A DNA stretch of 64,000 nucleotides from Poriferisodalis sp026713105 (GCA_965115995.1 OZ220472.1:1798001-1862000), one strand, 5' to 3'; numbered from the stretch's first letter, positions 25,670-33,975 are shown. A program made the numbers and translations. The notes: generated from the sequence alone by a model not told the origin.

Positions 25670-26530
25670 TCAGCGCAGCCAGTCGTTGTACTCCGGCTGG
25701 CGCTTGGCCAGGAATGCTGCGACGCCCTCGGCAGCATCGGGCAGGTGGTCGGTGATGGCCGTCTTGGAGGCGATCTCGTCGAGCGACTGCTCCCAAGTCA
25801 TCTCTGCCGCCAGCAGGATCGACCGCTTCAGCATCCGCATGGCCACCTGGGGCCCTTCGGCCAGCTCGGCGGCGAGCTCGGCGGCGGCCGTTGCGAGTTG
25901 GTCATCGTCGACCACTTCGTGCACCAGCCCGAGCTCGTGTGCGGCCTCGCCGTCGACGATCCGCTTGCGCATCATGAAGTCGGTCGCCTTGGCCACGCCG
26001 AGGTGCTGCACCAGCAGCCACTGGCCGCCCTCGTCGGGCAGCAGGCCGAAACGCAGCGTTGCCGAGCCCATGCGAGCCGAGCGCGCCGCGATCCGGAAGT
26101 CGCACGCCAGCGCGAAGCTGAAGCCGGTCTGGATGGCGAAGCCGTTGATGGCAGAGATGGTCAGCTTGTCGAGGCGGCGGACCGCGGTGTTGACCGCCTG
26201 GGAGATCGTCCGCAGGCTGTTGTAGGTGCCGGCGGCATTGTGATGCCCGCCGAAGATCTCGGGCGTGGCAGAGGGGTGCGATTGCTCGTAGCTGCCCAGG
26301 TTGTCGCCCGCCCAGAACGCCCTGCCCTGACCGGTGAACACCACCACCCGCACCGCGTCGTCCATCTGCACTTGGGTGATCAGCTCGATCAGATCCCGCT
26401 TCATCGAATGGGTCGAGGCGTTCATCGACTCGGGCCGGTTGAACGTCACAGTCAGCACACCGCTGGATGCCAAGGCCTGCTCGAAGCCGAAGTACTCGGT
26501 GTCGAGATAGCCCGCTTGCTCGGTAGTCAT
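25670..26530 (-). CDS. Enoyl-CoA hydratase/isomerase family protein
   Basis: A 286-residue crotonase-fold protein. The first oxyanion-hole segment is GQGRAFWAGDNLG near 68 and the second AINGFAIQTGFSFALACDFRIA near 130. The catalytic Glu pair of classic hydratases is not clearly conserved (LLPDEGGQWLL carries one Glu), so it may act as an isomerase, hydrolase or decarboxylase. It lies upstream of the Rieske oxygenase gene in one leftward unit, consistent with breakdown of a CoA-linked ring compound. AGGGGGAT serves as ribosome binding site. Confidence 0.88.
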   Translation of the reverse strand: MTTEQAGYLDTEYFGFEQALASSGVLTVTFNRPESMNASTHSMKRDLIELITQVQMDDAVRVVVFTGQGRAFWAGDNLGSYEQSHPSATPEIFGGHHNAAGTYNSLRTISQAVNTAVRRLDKLTISAINGFAIQTGFSFALACDFRIAARSARMGSATLRFGLLPDEGGQWLLVQHLGVAKATDFMMRKRIVDGEAAHELGLVHEVVDDDQLATAAAELAAELAEGPQVAMRMLKRSILLAAEMTWEQSLDEIASKTAITDHLPDAAEGVAAFLAKRQPEYNDWLR

Positions 26531-26598
26531 CGCTGATCCCCCTGCGTATGCGCCGGCCCGCCTTCTGCGGGACCCGTGCTGAACCTAGTGATACCTGA

Positions 26599-26633
26599 AC
26601 TTACTGATAATGCAGTACTTACTGATAATGCAG
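26599..26633. repeat. Two tandem 17-bp direct repeats
   Basis: ACTTACTGATAATGCAG occurs twice with an 18-bp period (26599-26615 and 26617-26633) in the 124-bp divergent gap, 9 bp before a TACGCT hexamer. Direct repeats at this place suggest a regulator binding site controlling one or both neighbours. Confidence 0.75.
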
Positions 26634-26654
26634 GCACTCGGTACGCTGCCCGCT

Positions 26655-27023
26655 GTGACCGGCGAGTCAGGCAATGGGCCGTTCAGCCCGTTCGATGGGG
26701 TGCTCATGCTGCGGCTCGACGCCGAGACTCCCGGTGGCGACCGCACCTACTACGTCACGCCGTTCGTGACTGACGGCGAGCGGCTGTTCGTCTTCGACGA
26801 ACCCGGCGACCGCAGCGACGCTCTCGAAGAGCTGCTCGTCGGCAATCGAACTGCCGTCAGCTCGACGACGACCGGTGACTTGAGCGTCGGGGCCGTCGGG
26901 GGCTACCCCACGCCCGACGAGGAAGCCTGGGCACGCGACGCCTGCTCGGCGAGGTTCTTCTACGACCAAGCCCTGCAGGACCTGGCCCAGCTCGGTGGCC
27001 TGGTGACACTCCACCCCGCCTGA
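26655..27023 (+). CDS. Small hypothetical protein
   Basis: A 122-residue acidic protein. TACGCT (26642-26647) lies 7 nt before GTG 26655, favouring this start. Beta-rich stretches (DRTYYVTPFVTDGERLFVFD, then TTTGDLSVGAVGG) faintly recall small split-barrel flavin or F420-binding proteins, but no motif confirms it. It is preceded by a tandem 17-bp repeat and divergent from the enoyl-CoA hydratase gene. Confidence 0.6.
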   Translation: MTGESGNGPFSPFDGVLMLRLDAETPGGDRTYYVTPFVTDGERLFVFDEPGDRSDALEELLVGNRTAVSSTTTGDLSVGAVGGYPTPDEEAWARDACSARFFYDQALQDLAQLGGLVTLHPA

Positions 27024-27042
27024 GCAACCAGTCGCCAGTTAC

Positions 27043-27159
27043 TCCCCGCTCTTGTTCGCTGCGCTCACGGGCCGCTCGGGCACTGTGTTCCCCGCTCTTG
27101 TTCGCTGCGCTCACGGGCCGCTCGGGCCGCGGCTTCGCCGCCGGCTCAGCCTCTAGGGT
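27043..27159. repeat. Interspersed promoter-region repeat, copies 2 and 3 in tandem
   Basis: A 39-bp block (TCCCCGCTCTTGTTCGCTGC onward) is present twice without a mismatch, at 27043-27081 and 27089-27127. The second copy continues to 27159 with CGGCTTCGCCGCCGGCTCAG and CCTCTAGGGT, and this longer form matches the block upstream of selD at 2493-2559. The end supplies the TAGGGT hexamer of the next gene. Confidence 0.82.
27154..27159 (+). promoter_or_regulatory. -10 hexamer for the LLM oxidoreductase gene
   Basis: TAGGGT lies 7 nt before GTG 27167 and forms the very end of the interspersed repeat, so the repeat appears to carry the promoter. Confidence 0.5.
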
Positions 27160-27166
27160 TCCGGGC

Positions 27167-28234
27167 GTGCGAACAGCCATCGGATTCGGAGGTCCGGCGT
27201 CGGGCAAGCGCCGCGACTGGGATGAACAGGTCGAGTTTCTGCGAGAAGCCGACCGCCTCGGCGTGGACATCTTGTGGTCCGCCGAGGCATGGGGCATGGA
27301 CGGCGTCAGCACGCTCGCCTACCTCGCCGCGGTGACCGAACGGTGCCAGCTCGGCACCGGCATCTTGCAGATCTCGGCTCGCGCCCCGGTCATGACTGCC
27401 ATGACCGCGCTGTCGCTGGCTGCAATGACCGGCGACCGGTTCATCCTGGGGCTCGGCGTGAGCGGGCCCCAGGTGGTCGAAGGGCTCCACGGGGTTCGCT
27501 TTGCCGACCCGCTGGGGCGGCTGCGCGAGACCGTCGATATCTGCCGCCAAGCGTTTGCGGGCGAGAAAATTGCCTATGACGGCCGCCACCATGTGCTTCC
27601 GCTGCCCGATGGGCAGGGCAAGTCGCTGCGACTGGCGCAGCCTGCAAACGACAACATCGAAATCTGGCTCGCAACCCTGGGCCCCAAGTCATTGCGGTAC
27701 ACCGGCGAAGCCGCTGACGGCTGGGTGGGCGTGTGCTTCGTGCCGAGCCGCCCCGAGGTGACATGGGGCAAGGTGCTTTCCGGTGCCGCGGCCGCCGGAC
27801 GCCCACCGAGCGCTGTCGCGTGCCAGGCGGGCGGCGCCGTGGAGTTCGGCGACGACCTCGAAGAGCTGATAGCGCCGCGGCGCCCCGGCCTCGCGTTCAC
27901 GCTGGGCGCAATGGGCTCAGCGACCGCGAACTTCTACAACGACGCCTACCGCCGCGCCGGCTTCGACGACGAAAGCCGCCACGTGCAACGCCTGTGGCTC
28001 GACGGCGATCGCGCTGGCGCCGCAGCCGCCGTGCCCGACCGGCTGGTCACCGAAACCAACTTCTTGGGCACCCACGATCAGGTCACCGACCAGGTGCGGG
28101 CGTATCGCGACGCAGGAGTGGACGTGTTGCGTCTGCAGCCCGAGGGGGCCACGGCCGCCGACCGGCTGGACACGCTCGCACAGATGGTCGACATCGTGCG
28201 GGCCGTCAACGCCGAAGCCCCCGCCGCCGGCTAG
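27167..28234 (+). CDS. LLM-class flavin/F420-dependent oxidoreductase
   Basis: A 355-residue TIM-barrel protein of the luciferase-like family. Typical parts are READRLGVDILWSAEAWG near 25, LGTGILQISARAPVMTAM near 60, and GDRFILGLGVSGPQVVEG near 88, which lines the cofactor site. In actinobacteria such proteins usually use coenzyme F420 rather than FMN; that is inference. The leaderless start at GTG 27167 is favoured over starts in the repeat upstream. Confidence 0.9.
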   Translation: MRTAIGFGGPASGKRRDWDEQVEFLREADRLGVDILWSAEAWGMDGVSTLAYLAAVTERCQLGTGILQISARAPVMTAMTALSLAAMTGDRFILGLGVSGPQVVEGLHGVRFADPLGRLRETVDICRQAFAGEKIAYDGRHHVLPLPDGQGKSLRLAQPANDNIEIWLATLGPKSLRYTGEAADGWVGVCFVPSRPEVTWGKVLSGAAAAGRPPSAVACQAGGAVEFGDDLEELIAPRRPGLAFTLGAMGSATANFYNDAYRRAGFDDESRHVQRLWLDGDRAGAAAAVPDRLVTETNFLGTHDQVTDQVRAYRDAGVDVLRLQPEGATAADRLDTLAQMVDIVRAVNAEAPAAG

Positions 28235-28294
28235 TCCGGCCCACGGGCTCGCCGCGACCCCTCAGGCCGCCTCGGCGTCACTACCGTGGGTTCC

Positions 28295-28705
28295 ATGACG
28301 GAACGACCTGTCGCATTCACTGAGTCGGAGTTGCGGGAGCGGCTCACCCCGATGCAATACCACGTCACCCAAGAGGCAGGCACCGAACGCCCCTTCACCG
28401 GCGAGACCTGGGACAACCATGCCGAGGGCGACTACCTCTGCGTGGTGTGCGGTGCCGAGCTGTTCAGCTCAGAGACAAAGTTCGAGAGCGGCTCGGGCTG
28501 GCCGAGCTTCTGGAAGCCGGTCGACGACGCTGCAGTTGATACCGAGGCCGATCGCTCCTATGGCATGGTCCGCACCGAGGTGATGTGCAAGGCCTGCGGC
28601 GCGCACTTGGGCCACGTCTTTCCCGACGGTCCGCGGCCGACGGGCGATCGCTTCTGCATGAACTCGGCGTCGCTGCAGTTCTCGCCCGCCGAAGACGCAG
28701 ACTGA
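28295..28705 (+). CDS. msrB: Peptide-methionine (R)-S-oxide reductase
   Basis: A complete 136-residue MsrB, which repairs methionine-R-sulfoxide in proteins. Zinc ligands are in CVVCGAELF and CKACGAHLGHVF, the substrate motif is SGSGWPSFWKP, and the catalytic residue is Cys in RFCMNSASLQF. Although some MsrB proteins carry Sec at the catalytic site, here the codon is an ordinary Cys codon. TACCGT at 28282-28287 is 7 nt before ATG 28295, indicating a leaderless start. Confidence 0.95.
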   Translation: MTERPVAFTESELRERLTPMQYHVTQEAGTERPFTGETWDNHAEGDYLCVVCGAELFSSETKFESGSGWPSFWKPVDDAAVDTEADRSYGMVRTEVMCKACGAHLGHVFPDGPRPTGDRFCMNSASLQFSPAEDAD

Positions 28706-28713
28706 GCAACGCT

Positions 28714-29304
28714 TCAGCCGGTGCCGCCGTCGCCTGATTCGCCATCGATGTCCAGGCTCAGTTGCACGGCGATCGGCTCGTCGGGGAGCAGCTTCACGAC
28801 ATCGGCGTCGAGTTCGCGTCGCACACCGGCGACAGGCAGCACCGTCAGCATCGCCGCCTGACCCTGGCGCAGCAGGCTGAGCACCCGGTCGTCGTCGGCC
28901 CACAGCACGTCACTGCCGCTGATGACGATGTTGGCCGAGGCAACCTCACCTCCGAGTTGGTTGCGCAGGTAGTCGAATGCACGGGCGATCGACTTCAGGT
29001 CGATGCCCTGATCGCGCATCTTCTTGGCAATCTTGAACTCGACGAGGTCGTTGTAGGAATAGCGGCGCCGCGACCCGCTGCCCGCGGCCTGCGCGACGGA
29101 TGGCTGCACCAGTCCCTTGCGAGCCCAGTGGTCAAGCTGGCGGTAGCTGATGCCCACGATCTTCTCGGCCTGCTTGCTGGTGAATCCCTCGACAATCGCG
29201 CCGGTCGCATCGGATTCGGCGAGAGGCTCAGGCTGAGGCGTGGGCGTGGCGTCGCTCTCCGACGTCATCTCCAGAGCTGCGGGGGCTCGCTGCTGATCGG
29301 CCAT
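28714..29304 (-). CDS. MerR-family transcriptional regulator (position of mycobacterial Rv1830)
   Basis: A 196-residue regulator. After a 40-residue disordered acidic leader comes a MerR winged helix: TSKQAEKIVGISYRQLDHWA, then RKGLVQPS, then RRRYSYNDLVEFKIAKKM. A C-terminal domain of about 80 residues (VASANIVISGSDVLWAD) follows. GGTGAGGAGAG before the ATG is a strong ribosome binding site. The gene closes the conserved gcvH/FHA/FtsR/DUF151/MerR order known from mycobacteria (Rv1826-Rv1830), with a CapA-like gene inserted between it and the DUF151 gene. Confidence 0.87.
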   Translation of the reverse strand: MADQQRAPAALEMTSESDATPTPQPEPLAESDATGAIVEGFTSKQAEKIVGISYRQLDHWARKGLVQPSVAQAAGSGSRRRYSYNDLVEFKIAKKMRDQGIDLKSIARAFDYLRNQLGGEVASANIVISGSDVLWADDDRVLSLLRQGQAAMLTVLPVAGVRRELDADVVKLLPDEPIAVQLSLDIDGESGDGGTG

Positions 29305-29413
29305 CGGTCTCTCCTCACCGTTCCAGCAAGACGTCTCACACAAGACGTTGCAAATCACACTCGGCGAACTACCGGATTGTGATCTGTGCTTTCACGAAGG
29401 GTACGGCGGCTGC

Positions 29414-30775
29414 TCACCCCGGCGCAAGGGGCCATGAGGCAGGTAGGTCGGGCGCACCCGAAATGGACCGAGCCGCGGCGGGATCGCCCTTGATCACGAG
29501 ATCGATTCCTTCGGCACGCAGCACGCTGGCGGTGCGCTGCCACGAGCGCTGCAGCACGCCGCGCCGGTTCGGCCCGAGATCGCCCGCGAGCTCTTCGGCG
29601 ACATCGACGATGGTGTAGTGCGGACGTTCCACCCACGTCGGGACGGCACCGAGCGCAGCAACCTCGATGCGGCCCGCGGGTGTCTCGGTGAGCACCACCT
29701 CCAAGACGACGCCGTCGACCGTGGCCGCCGGGCACGATCTGCATGACAGCGGCGATTGATTGGTGAGGAAATTCCCCAGGCCGTAGATCACGAACTTGTC
29801 GCCCACCCGGCCGATCGGCTGGGGCACGTGAGCGTGGGAGCCGACGATGAGATCGACATCGGTGTCTTCGAGCAATCGACTGGCAAGCCGGCGCTGGGAC
29901 ACGCTGGGCTTGCTGGTGTACTCCCAGCCCCACTGGACGCTCAGGATCACGAATTCGGCACCCGCGGCCACCGCAGCGTGAGCCTCGGCCTCGATGGCAT
30001 CAACCGAAATCACGTCGACAGCCCACGGCCTGTCGACGGGAAGCCGCAGACCGTTGAGCCCATAGGTGTACGACAGATGTCCGATGACGATGCCGTTCAC
30101 GACGTGGATCGAGGGGGCCTCGGCCTCGGTTGGTGTTCGCGCCATGCCAGCATGCCCGAGCCCGTAGCGCTCCAGGGTGTCCAGCGTGTCCGCGATGCCG
30201 GAGACACCTCGGTCCAGCGAGTGGTTCGAAGCAGTCGAGCACGCGTCATATCCGGCGTCGGCGAGCCCGGCTGCGAGATCGCCGGGAGCGTTGAAGAGTG
30301 GGTAACCACTCAGGTCAGCGTTGTCGGCGGACAGCGGGGTCTCCAGATGGCACACGGCAAGGTCCGCGCTCGCGATGGCGTCGCGCACCTGCGCGAACAT
30401 CGGTCGGTAGTCGAAGTGCAGATCGTCGGTGCCGTTGGCGCGGGCGCGGCGGGTCACCGGCATGTGGGCCAGCACATCGCCGGTGAACACCAGCCGTGCC
30501 CGACGTGGGCCCGGATGCTGCGGGATTGAAATCTGCGCCGCGGCAGCACGCGGCACGGTCGACGTCGCCGGCGGGAGCATTCCGGTGGCGTTCACGGGGG
30601 CGTCGATGCCGACCGAGTCACTGGGCTCGGGAGCTGCGGTCGGGGCACTCACGGCCGTGGTGTCAGCGGCCGCGGCTGGTGTGGCCGTGTCCTCACCGGG
30701 ACCGCTGCAGGCCCCCAGCAAGACCGGTACGAGCAATCCCAAGAGTGCGCAACGAATGCAAACTCGGCGGCGCAT
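29414..30775 (-). CDS. CapA-family lipoprotein (poly-gamma-glutamate synthesis-type metallophosphatase fold)
   Basis: A 453-residue protein with a lipoprotein signal (RRRVCIRCALLGLLVPVLLG, then AC), so it is exported and lipid-anchored. A disordered linker rich in Ala, Pro and Thr runs to about residue 90. The CapA domain follows: LVFTGDVLAH near 97, CHLETPLS, a TASNHSLDRG segment, and VGSHAHVPQP, the metal-binding sites of calcineurin-like enzymes. The role may be cell-envelope polymer handling. It interrupts the otherwise conserved MerR/DUF151 pair. Confidence 0.87.
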   Translation of the reverse strand: MRRRVCIRCALLGLLVPVLLGACSGPGEDTATPAAAADTTAVSAPTAAPEPSDSVGIDAPVNATGMLPPATSTVPRAAAAQISIPQHPGPRRARLVFTGDVLAHMPVTRRARANGTDDLHFDYRPMFAQVRDAIASADLAVCHLETPLSADNADLSGYPLFNAPGDLAAGLADAGYDACSTASNHSLDRGVSGIADTLDTLERYGLGHAGMARTPTEAEAPSIHVVNGIVIGHLSYTYGLNGLRLPVDRPWAVDVISVDAIEAEAHAAVAAGAEFVILSVQWGWEYTSKPSVSQRRLASRLLEDTDVDLIVGSHAHVPQPIGRVGDKFVIYGLGNFLTNQSPLSCRSCPAATVDGVVLEVVLTETPAGRIEVAALGAVPTWVERPHYTIVDVAEELAGDLGPNRRGVLQRSWQRTASVLRAEGIDLVIKGDPAAARSISGAPDLPASWPLAPG

Positions 30776-30822
30776 CGGATTCGTGGCCGTTCTGGCGGCG
30801 ACAGCGGTCCGGCCGCCGCGCC

Positions 30823-31347
30823 TCACTCGGAGTCGCTGGCCTCCGCTGCGGGCCCGAAGTCGTCCGGGCGCACATCGTCGAGGAACTGCTTGAACTCGTC
30901 GAGAAGCTCGTCGGGGTCGACATCGGCGGGGGGATCGGGAGGAAGCTCGATGATCTGCCCCGCTTCGTCGAGCACCGATTCGCTGGCGAAGATGGGGGTG
31001 TCGGCCCGCACCGCCAGCGCCACGGCGTCGCTCGGCCGAGCGGAGATCGTATGGGTGGCCTCCCCGACCGTGACCTCCATCTCGGCGAAGAAGGTGCGGT
31101 CGCGCAGGTCGGTGACGGTGACCTTGACGAGCGTCGCTCCGAGCACGTCCAGCATGGCCGCCATCAGGTCGTGCGTCAGCGGCCGCGGCACTCGAATCTG
31201 CTCGATGCCGCGGTAGATCGCCTGGGCCTCGGGGGTGTCGATCACGACCGGCAGCACGCGCTGAGAACCGCCGGTCTCGCGCAACAGCAGCAAGGGGCTC
31301 TGCGAGGGCATCTCCACCTGCACGCCAAGGAGCTCCATCTCGACCAT
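30823..31347 (-). CDS. DUF151 bifunctional nuclease family protein
   Basis: A 174-residue protein. The DUF151 core covers residues 1-130 (VEMELLGVQVEMPSQSPLLL, LPVVIDTPEAQAI, ARPSDAVALAVR) and an acidic tail resembles a UVR-like extension. Homologues have DNase/RNase activity in plants, and the mycobacterial one sits in the same cluster. TAATGT lies 7 nt before ATG 31347, supporting that start. Confidence 0.9.
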   Translation of the reverse strand: MVEMELLGVQVEMPSQSPLLLLRETGGSQRVLPVVIDTPEAQAIYRGIEQIRVPRPLTHDLMAAMLDVLGATLVKVTVTDLRDRTFFAEMEVTVGEATHTISARPSDAVALAVRADTPIFASESVLDEAGQIIELPPDPPADVDPDELLDEFKQFLDDVRPDDFGPAAEASDSE

Positions 31348-31401
31348 GGCCCGCACATTACTTCGGCCCCTGCTCCCGGTGAGCCGGTGAGAGCTGCACC
31401 A

Positions 31402-32373
31402 TCAGCGCCAATAGCGGCGCAAGGCCTCCCCCATCACGTGGGAGCGCAGTCGCTCGCAGAGCGCGATCAGGCGGCCTAGGGAGCGCTGCGCATCGAGGTC
31501 GGCCGAAGCGCCTCCCGCGTGAAGAATCGGTTGGATGCCCTGCTCGAACATGGAGGCGTCACGCGCTGCGGCATTGCGGAGCACACGCAGGTGACGGGCC
31601 TGCAAGCCGTACGTGGCGAACTCGCGCGCGATACGGGCGACGAGCAACGCACCGCTTCCGTAGCGCGGCTCAGGCGGTTCGAGGCCCAACGAGGCCTGCA
31701 CTGGGTCGGATTGCGCTGCGTCGGCACGGGGCGGCGATAATCGAGCTTCGTCGTCTTCGTCGAGTGGCACCAGCAGACCGAAGTCGGTCAGCTCGGCGAG
31801 CTCTTCGACAGTGAGTCCGCTCTCGGCGCTCAGCTCCGCCGCGCTGTACGTTGCCTGGTCGTCCGGAGCCGTCCATGGGGACAGCGAGCCGGCGGCTGGT
31901 GCCGTTGAGACCGGTTCCGCGGTGCTTTCGGCTGCATCTGCGGGGACAGGCTCTTGTGGACCTTCGGCTGCGCCTGCGGAGTCAGACGCCTGCACGTCAC
32001 CCTCCGCGCCAAGCTTGGCGGCGGCCACGGGTTCGGCTTCAGCCGCGGCCACGACCGGCGATCGAGGCGCCTCGTGGATCCCGATGCCCCAGATGTCCGC
32101 CAGGTGCTCGCCCCGGTCGATCCGCTCCCCGATGATGCTGAGCGGCAGGTACTGATCGCGTTGGCGAGTGAGGATCCAGCGAAGCACTTCGATGTCGTGC
32201 GGCCCGAAGCTGCGGTATCCACCCGAGGTGCGGGCCGGCGAGATGAGCTTTCGATCTTCGAGGAACCGGATCTTGGAATCGGTCAGGTCGCTGAACTCGG
32301 ACCGCAGCAATGACACGACCTCGCCGATCGATAATCGTGCTCCAGTTGAGGAAGGCTCGGGCCGGGCGCTCAC
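31402..32373 (-). CDS. ftsR: MerR-family regulator, FtsR-like
   Basis: A 323-residue protein with an N-terminal MerR domain (LSIGEVVSLLRSEFSDLTDS, then KIRFLEDRKLISP, then TSGGYRSFGPHDIEVLRWIL), a long low-complexity Ala/Glu/Pro linker (about 120-200) and a C-terminal helical part. Length and position between the FHA gene and the DUF151 gene match FtsR of corynebacteria and mycobacteria, which activates ftsZ. GTG 32373 overlaps the stop of the FHA gene (GTGA), so the two are cotranslated. The symbol rests on synteny and general sequence, not on a search. Confidence 0.78.
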   Translation of the reverse strand: MSARPEPSSTGARLSIGEVVSLLRSEFSDLTDSKIRFLEDRKLISPARTSGGYRSFGPHDIEVLRWILTRQRDQYLPLSIIGERIDRGEHLADIWGIGIHEAPRSPVVAAAEAEPVAAAKLGAEGDVQASDSAGAAEGPQEPVPADAAESTAEPVSTAPAAGSLSPWTAPDDQATYSAAELSAESGLTVEELAELTDFGLLVPLDEDDEARLSPPRADAAQSDPVQASLGLEPPEPRYGSGALLVARIAREFATYGLQARHLRVLRNAAARDASMFEQGIQPILHAGGASADLDAQRSLGRLIALCERLRSHVMGEALRRYWR

Positions 32374-32822
32374 AGCCCGACCGAGGAAACCAGGTACAGC
32401 AGCTTGAACTTGCCGACCTGCAACTCGTCGCCGCCTCGCAAGGTCACCTCGCCGTCGGTGCGAATGCCGTTGACATAGGTGCCGTTCAGCGAGCCCACGT
32501 CGCACAGGACGTGACCCGCCGGGCCGAGTTCGAGCACCACATGACGACGAGACACGGTGATGTCGTCGAGGAATACGTCGCTGTCGGGGTGGCGGCCCAC
32601 GGTGACGCGATCGCCGGCCAGTTCGAATCGTGTCCCCGAGCGGTGCCCGGACGTGACGACGAGTTCGGCTTGGCCGCTGTAGGGCGGAACCTCGGTGACG
32701 CCGACCGGCGAGAGCACTTCGGTGGGCGCATCGGCGCTCGCGTCGAGTCGCGTCCCGCAGCTCGAGCAGAAGCGGGCTTCATCCGCGCTCGACGTCCCAC
32801 ACGTCCCGCAGGTGATGGCCAT
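32370..32822 (-). CDS. Zinc-ribbon plus FHA domain protein, GarA-like
   Basis: A 150-residue protein. A zinc ribbon (CGTCG and CSSCG) occupies residues 5-24. A short linker with the threonine motif APTEVLSP follows, then an FHA domain: VTVGRHPDSDVFLDDITVSR and RHVVL, then GSLNGTYVNG. In mycobacteria GarA controls 2-oxoglutarate metabolism after phosphorylation by PknB/PknG; the TEV threonine here could be the equivalent site, but the N-terminal zinc ribbon differs from GarA. It lies between gcvH and ftsR as GarA does. Confidence 0.85.
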   Translation of the reverse strand: MAITCGTCGTSSADEARFCSSCGTRLDASADAPTEVLSPVGVTEVPPYSGQAELVVTSGHRSGTRFELAGDRVTVGRHPDSDVFLDDITVSRRHVVLELGPAGHVLCDVGSLNGTYVNGIRTDGEVTLRGGDELQVGKFKLLYLVSSVGL

Positions 32823-32827
32823 GACCC

Positions 32828-33229
32828 TCAGGCGTCCTCGGCGATCAGTAGGGCGTAACCGTCGGCATCGAGCAGTGCCTCCATCTCTGCAGACGCCTGC
32901 ACCGCGTCGTCAGTCGGGGCGATGACGCAGATCCACCCGTCGCCGTACGGCGACTCGTTGACGAGCTGCGGTTCATCCTCGAGCGTGACGTTCACCTCGA
33001 CGACCTCTCCTGAGAGGGGAGCGAAGATGTCCGAGACGGACTTGGTGGATTCGATCTCGCACATCGGCTCGTCGGCGGTGACCTGCGCACCGATCTCTGG
33101 CAATTCCACATACACGACATCACCGAGCGCATCCTGTGCGAAGTCGGTGATGCCCACCTGCACTCCGCCGTCGGCGGGGCGCACCCATTCGTGATCGCTC
33201 GAGTAGCGAAGCCCGGCGGGTATCTCCAT
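32828..33229 (-). CDS. gcvH: Glycine cleavage system H protein
   Basis: A complete 133-residue GcvH, the lipoyl carrier between the P, T and L proteins. The lipoyl lysine is K63 in CEIESTKSVSDIFAPLSGEV. TAGGTT lies 7 nt before ATG 33229, a leaderless start. It is the first gene of the leftward run gcvH / FHA / ftsR, and the P-protein gene is at the left end of the window rather than here. Confidence 0.96.
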   Translation of the reverse strand: MEIPAGLRYSSDHEWVRPADGGVQVGITDFAQDALGDVVYVELPEIGAQVTADEPMCEIESTKSVSDIFAPLSGEVVEVNVTLEDEPQLVNESPYGDGWICVIAPTDDAVQASAEMEALLDADGYALLIAEDA

Positions 33230-33316
33230 GGTCGCGAACCTACCGGATGACTGTCACACGAATAGCTCAGTCGCCCAGCTGTCACGTGTGGCCCCCGAAC
33301 CAGCGCGGCAGCTTGC

Positions 33317-33931
33317 TCAGCTCCGGACGCGGCCAGCACGCCCCTCTCGCACCGCAGTGAATGCCTGGGGGATGTAGCCCACCGCCGACCAGTAATGGAT
33401 CGGCAGGCCCACCGCCACGAAGATCCACGCCCCGATCCCGAACGCATCCGCGACGGCGATATCGCTGTGCCCCGCGAGAAAGAACGGCACGGCGAACATC
33501 ATGAGAAACGTGCCGGTCTTGCCCCACCAGGTCACGTCGATCTTGCGAGCACCGAGGGCACCGAGCACCAGCGCAGCAATGGCGACGACCCCTTCGCGGA
33601 ACAGCGCCAGCACGGCAATCCACAGCGGCAAGGAGCCGTCGACGATCATCACCACGAGCGCGACCAGCAGCAGCAGCCGATCGGCGGTGGGGTCGAGGAT
33701 CTTGCCCAGCTCCGAAACCTGGTTAAAGCGCCTCGCCACCCAGCCGTCAACCCAGTCGGTGGCCCCCAGCGCACCCAGCAGCAGCGCCGCCGCCCAGCGG
33801 TCCTCGGCGCCGAACACCAGCCACACGAACCAAGGCAGACAGCCCAGCCGCGCCAAGCTGATCAGGTTGGGCACGGTGAACGGCCGCCACCCGCCCTCGG
33901 GGCTCAACGATGCATCGTGGGCCTCGCTCAC
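33317..33931 (-). CDS. pgsA: CDP-alcohol phosphatidyltransferase (phosphatidylglycerophosphate synthase-like)
   Basis: About 204 residues with four to five membrane helices. The family motif is complete: DWVDGWVARRFNQVSELGKI followed by LDPTADRLL, with the D-x2-DG-x2-AR-x8-G-x3-D-x3-D spacing. It joins a CDP-linked lipid to an alcohol in phospholipid synthesis; PgsA, PgsA2 or PIS activity cannot be separated here. GTG 33931 is chosen because TACTGT sits exactly 7 nt upstream; an upstream in-frame GTG would lie inside that hexamer. In mycobacteria pgsA2 lies near the same gcvH cluster. Confidence 0.87.
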   Translation of the reverse strand: MSEAHDASLSPEGGWRPFTVPNLISLARLGCLPWFVWLVFGAEDRWAAALLLGALGATDWVDGWVARRFNQVSELGKILDPTADRLLLLVALVVMIVDGSLPLWIAVLALFREGVVAIAALVLGALGARKIDVTWWGKTGTFLMMFAVPFFLAGHSDIAVADAFGIGAWIFVAVGLPIHYWSAVGYIPQAFTAVREGRAGRVRS

Positions 33932-33975
33932 CCGGCTCACAGTACCGACACGCGCATTCTCTTAGGCTGCGCGCC

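Noticed and set aside
28295..28705. MsrB as a third selenoprotein
   Set aside because: The catalytic codon in RFCMNSASLQF is a normal Cys codon and no in-frame UGA or SECIS-like hairpin is present.
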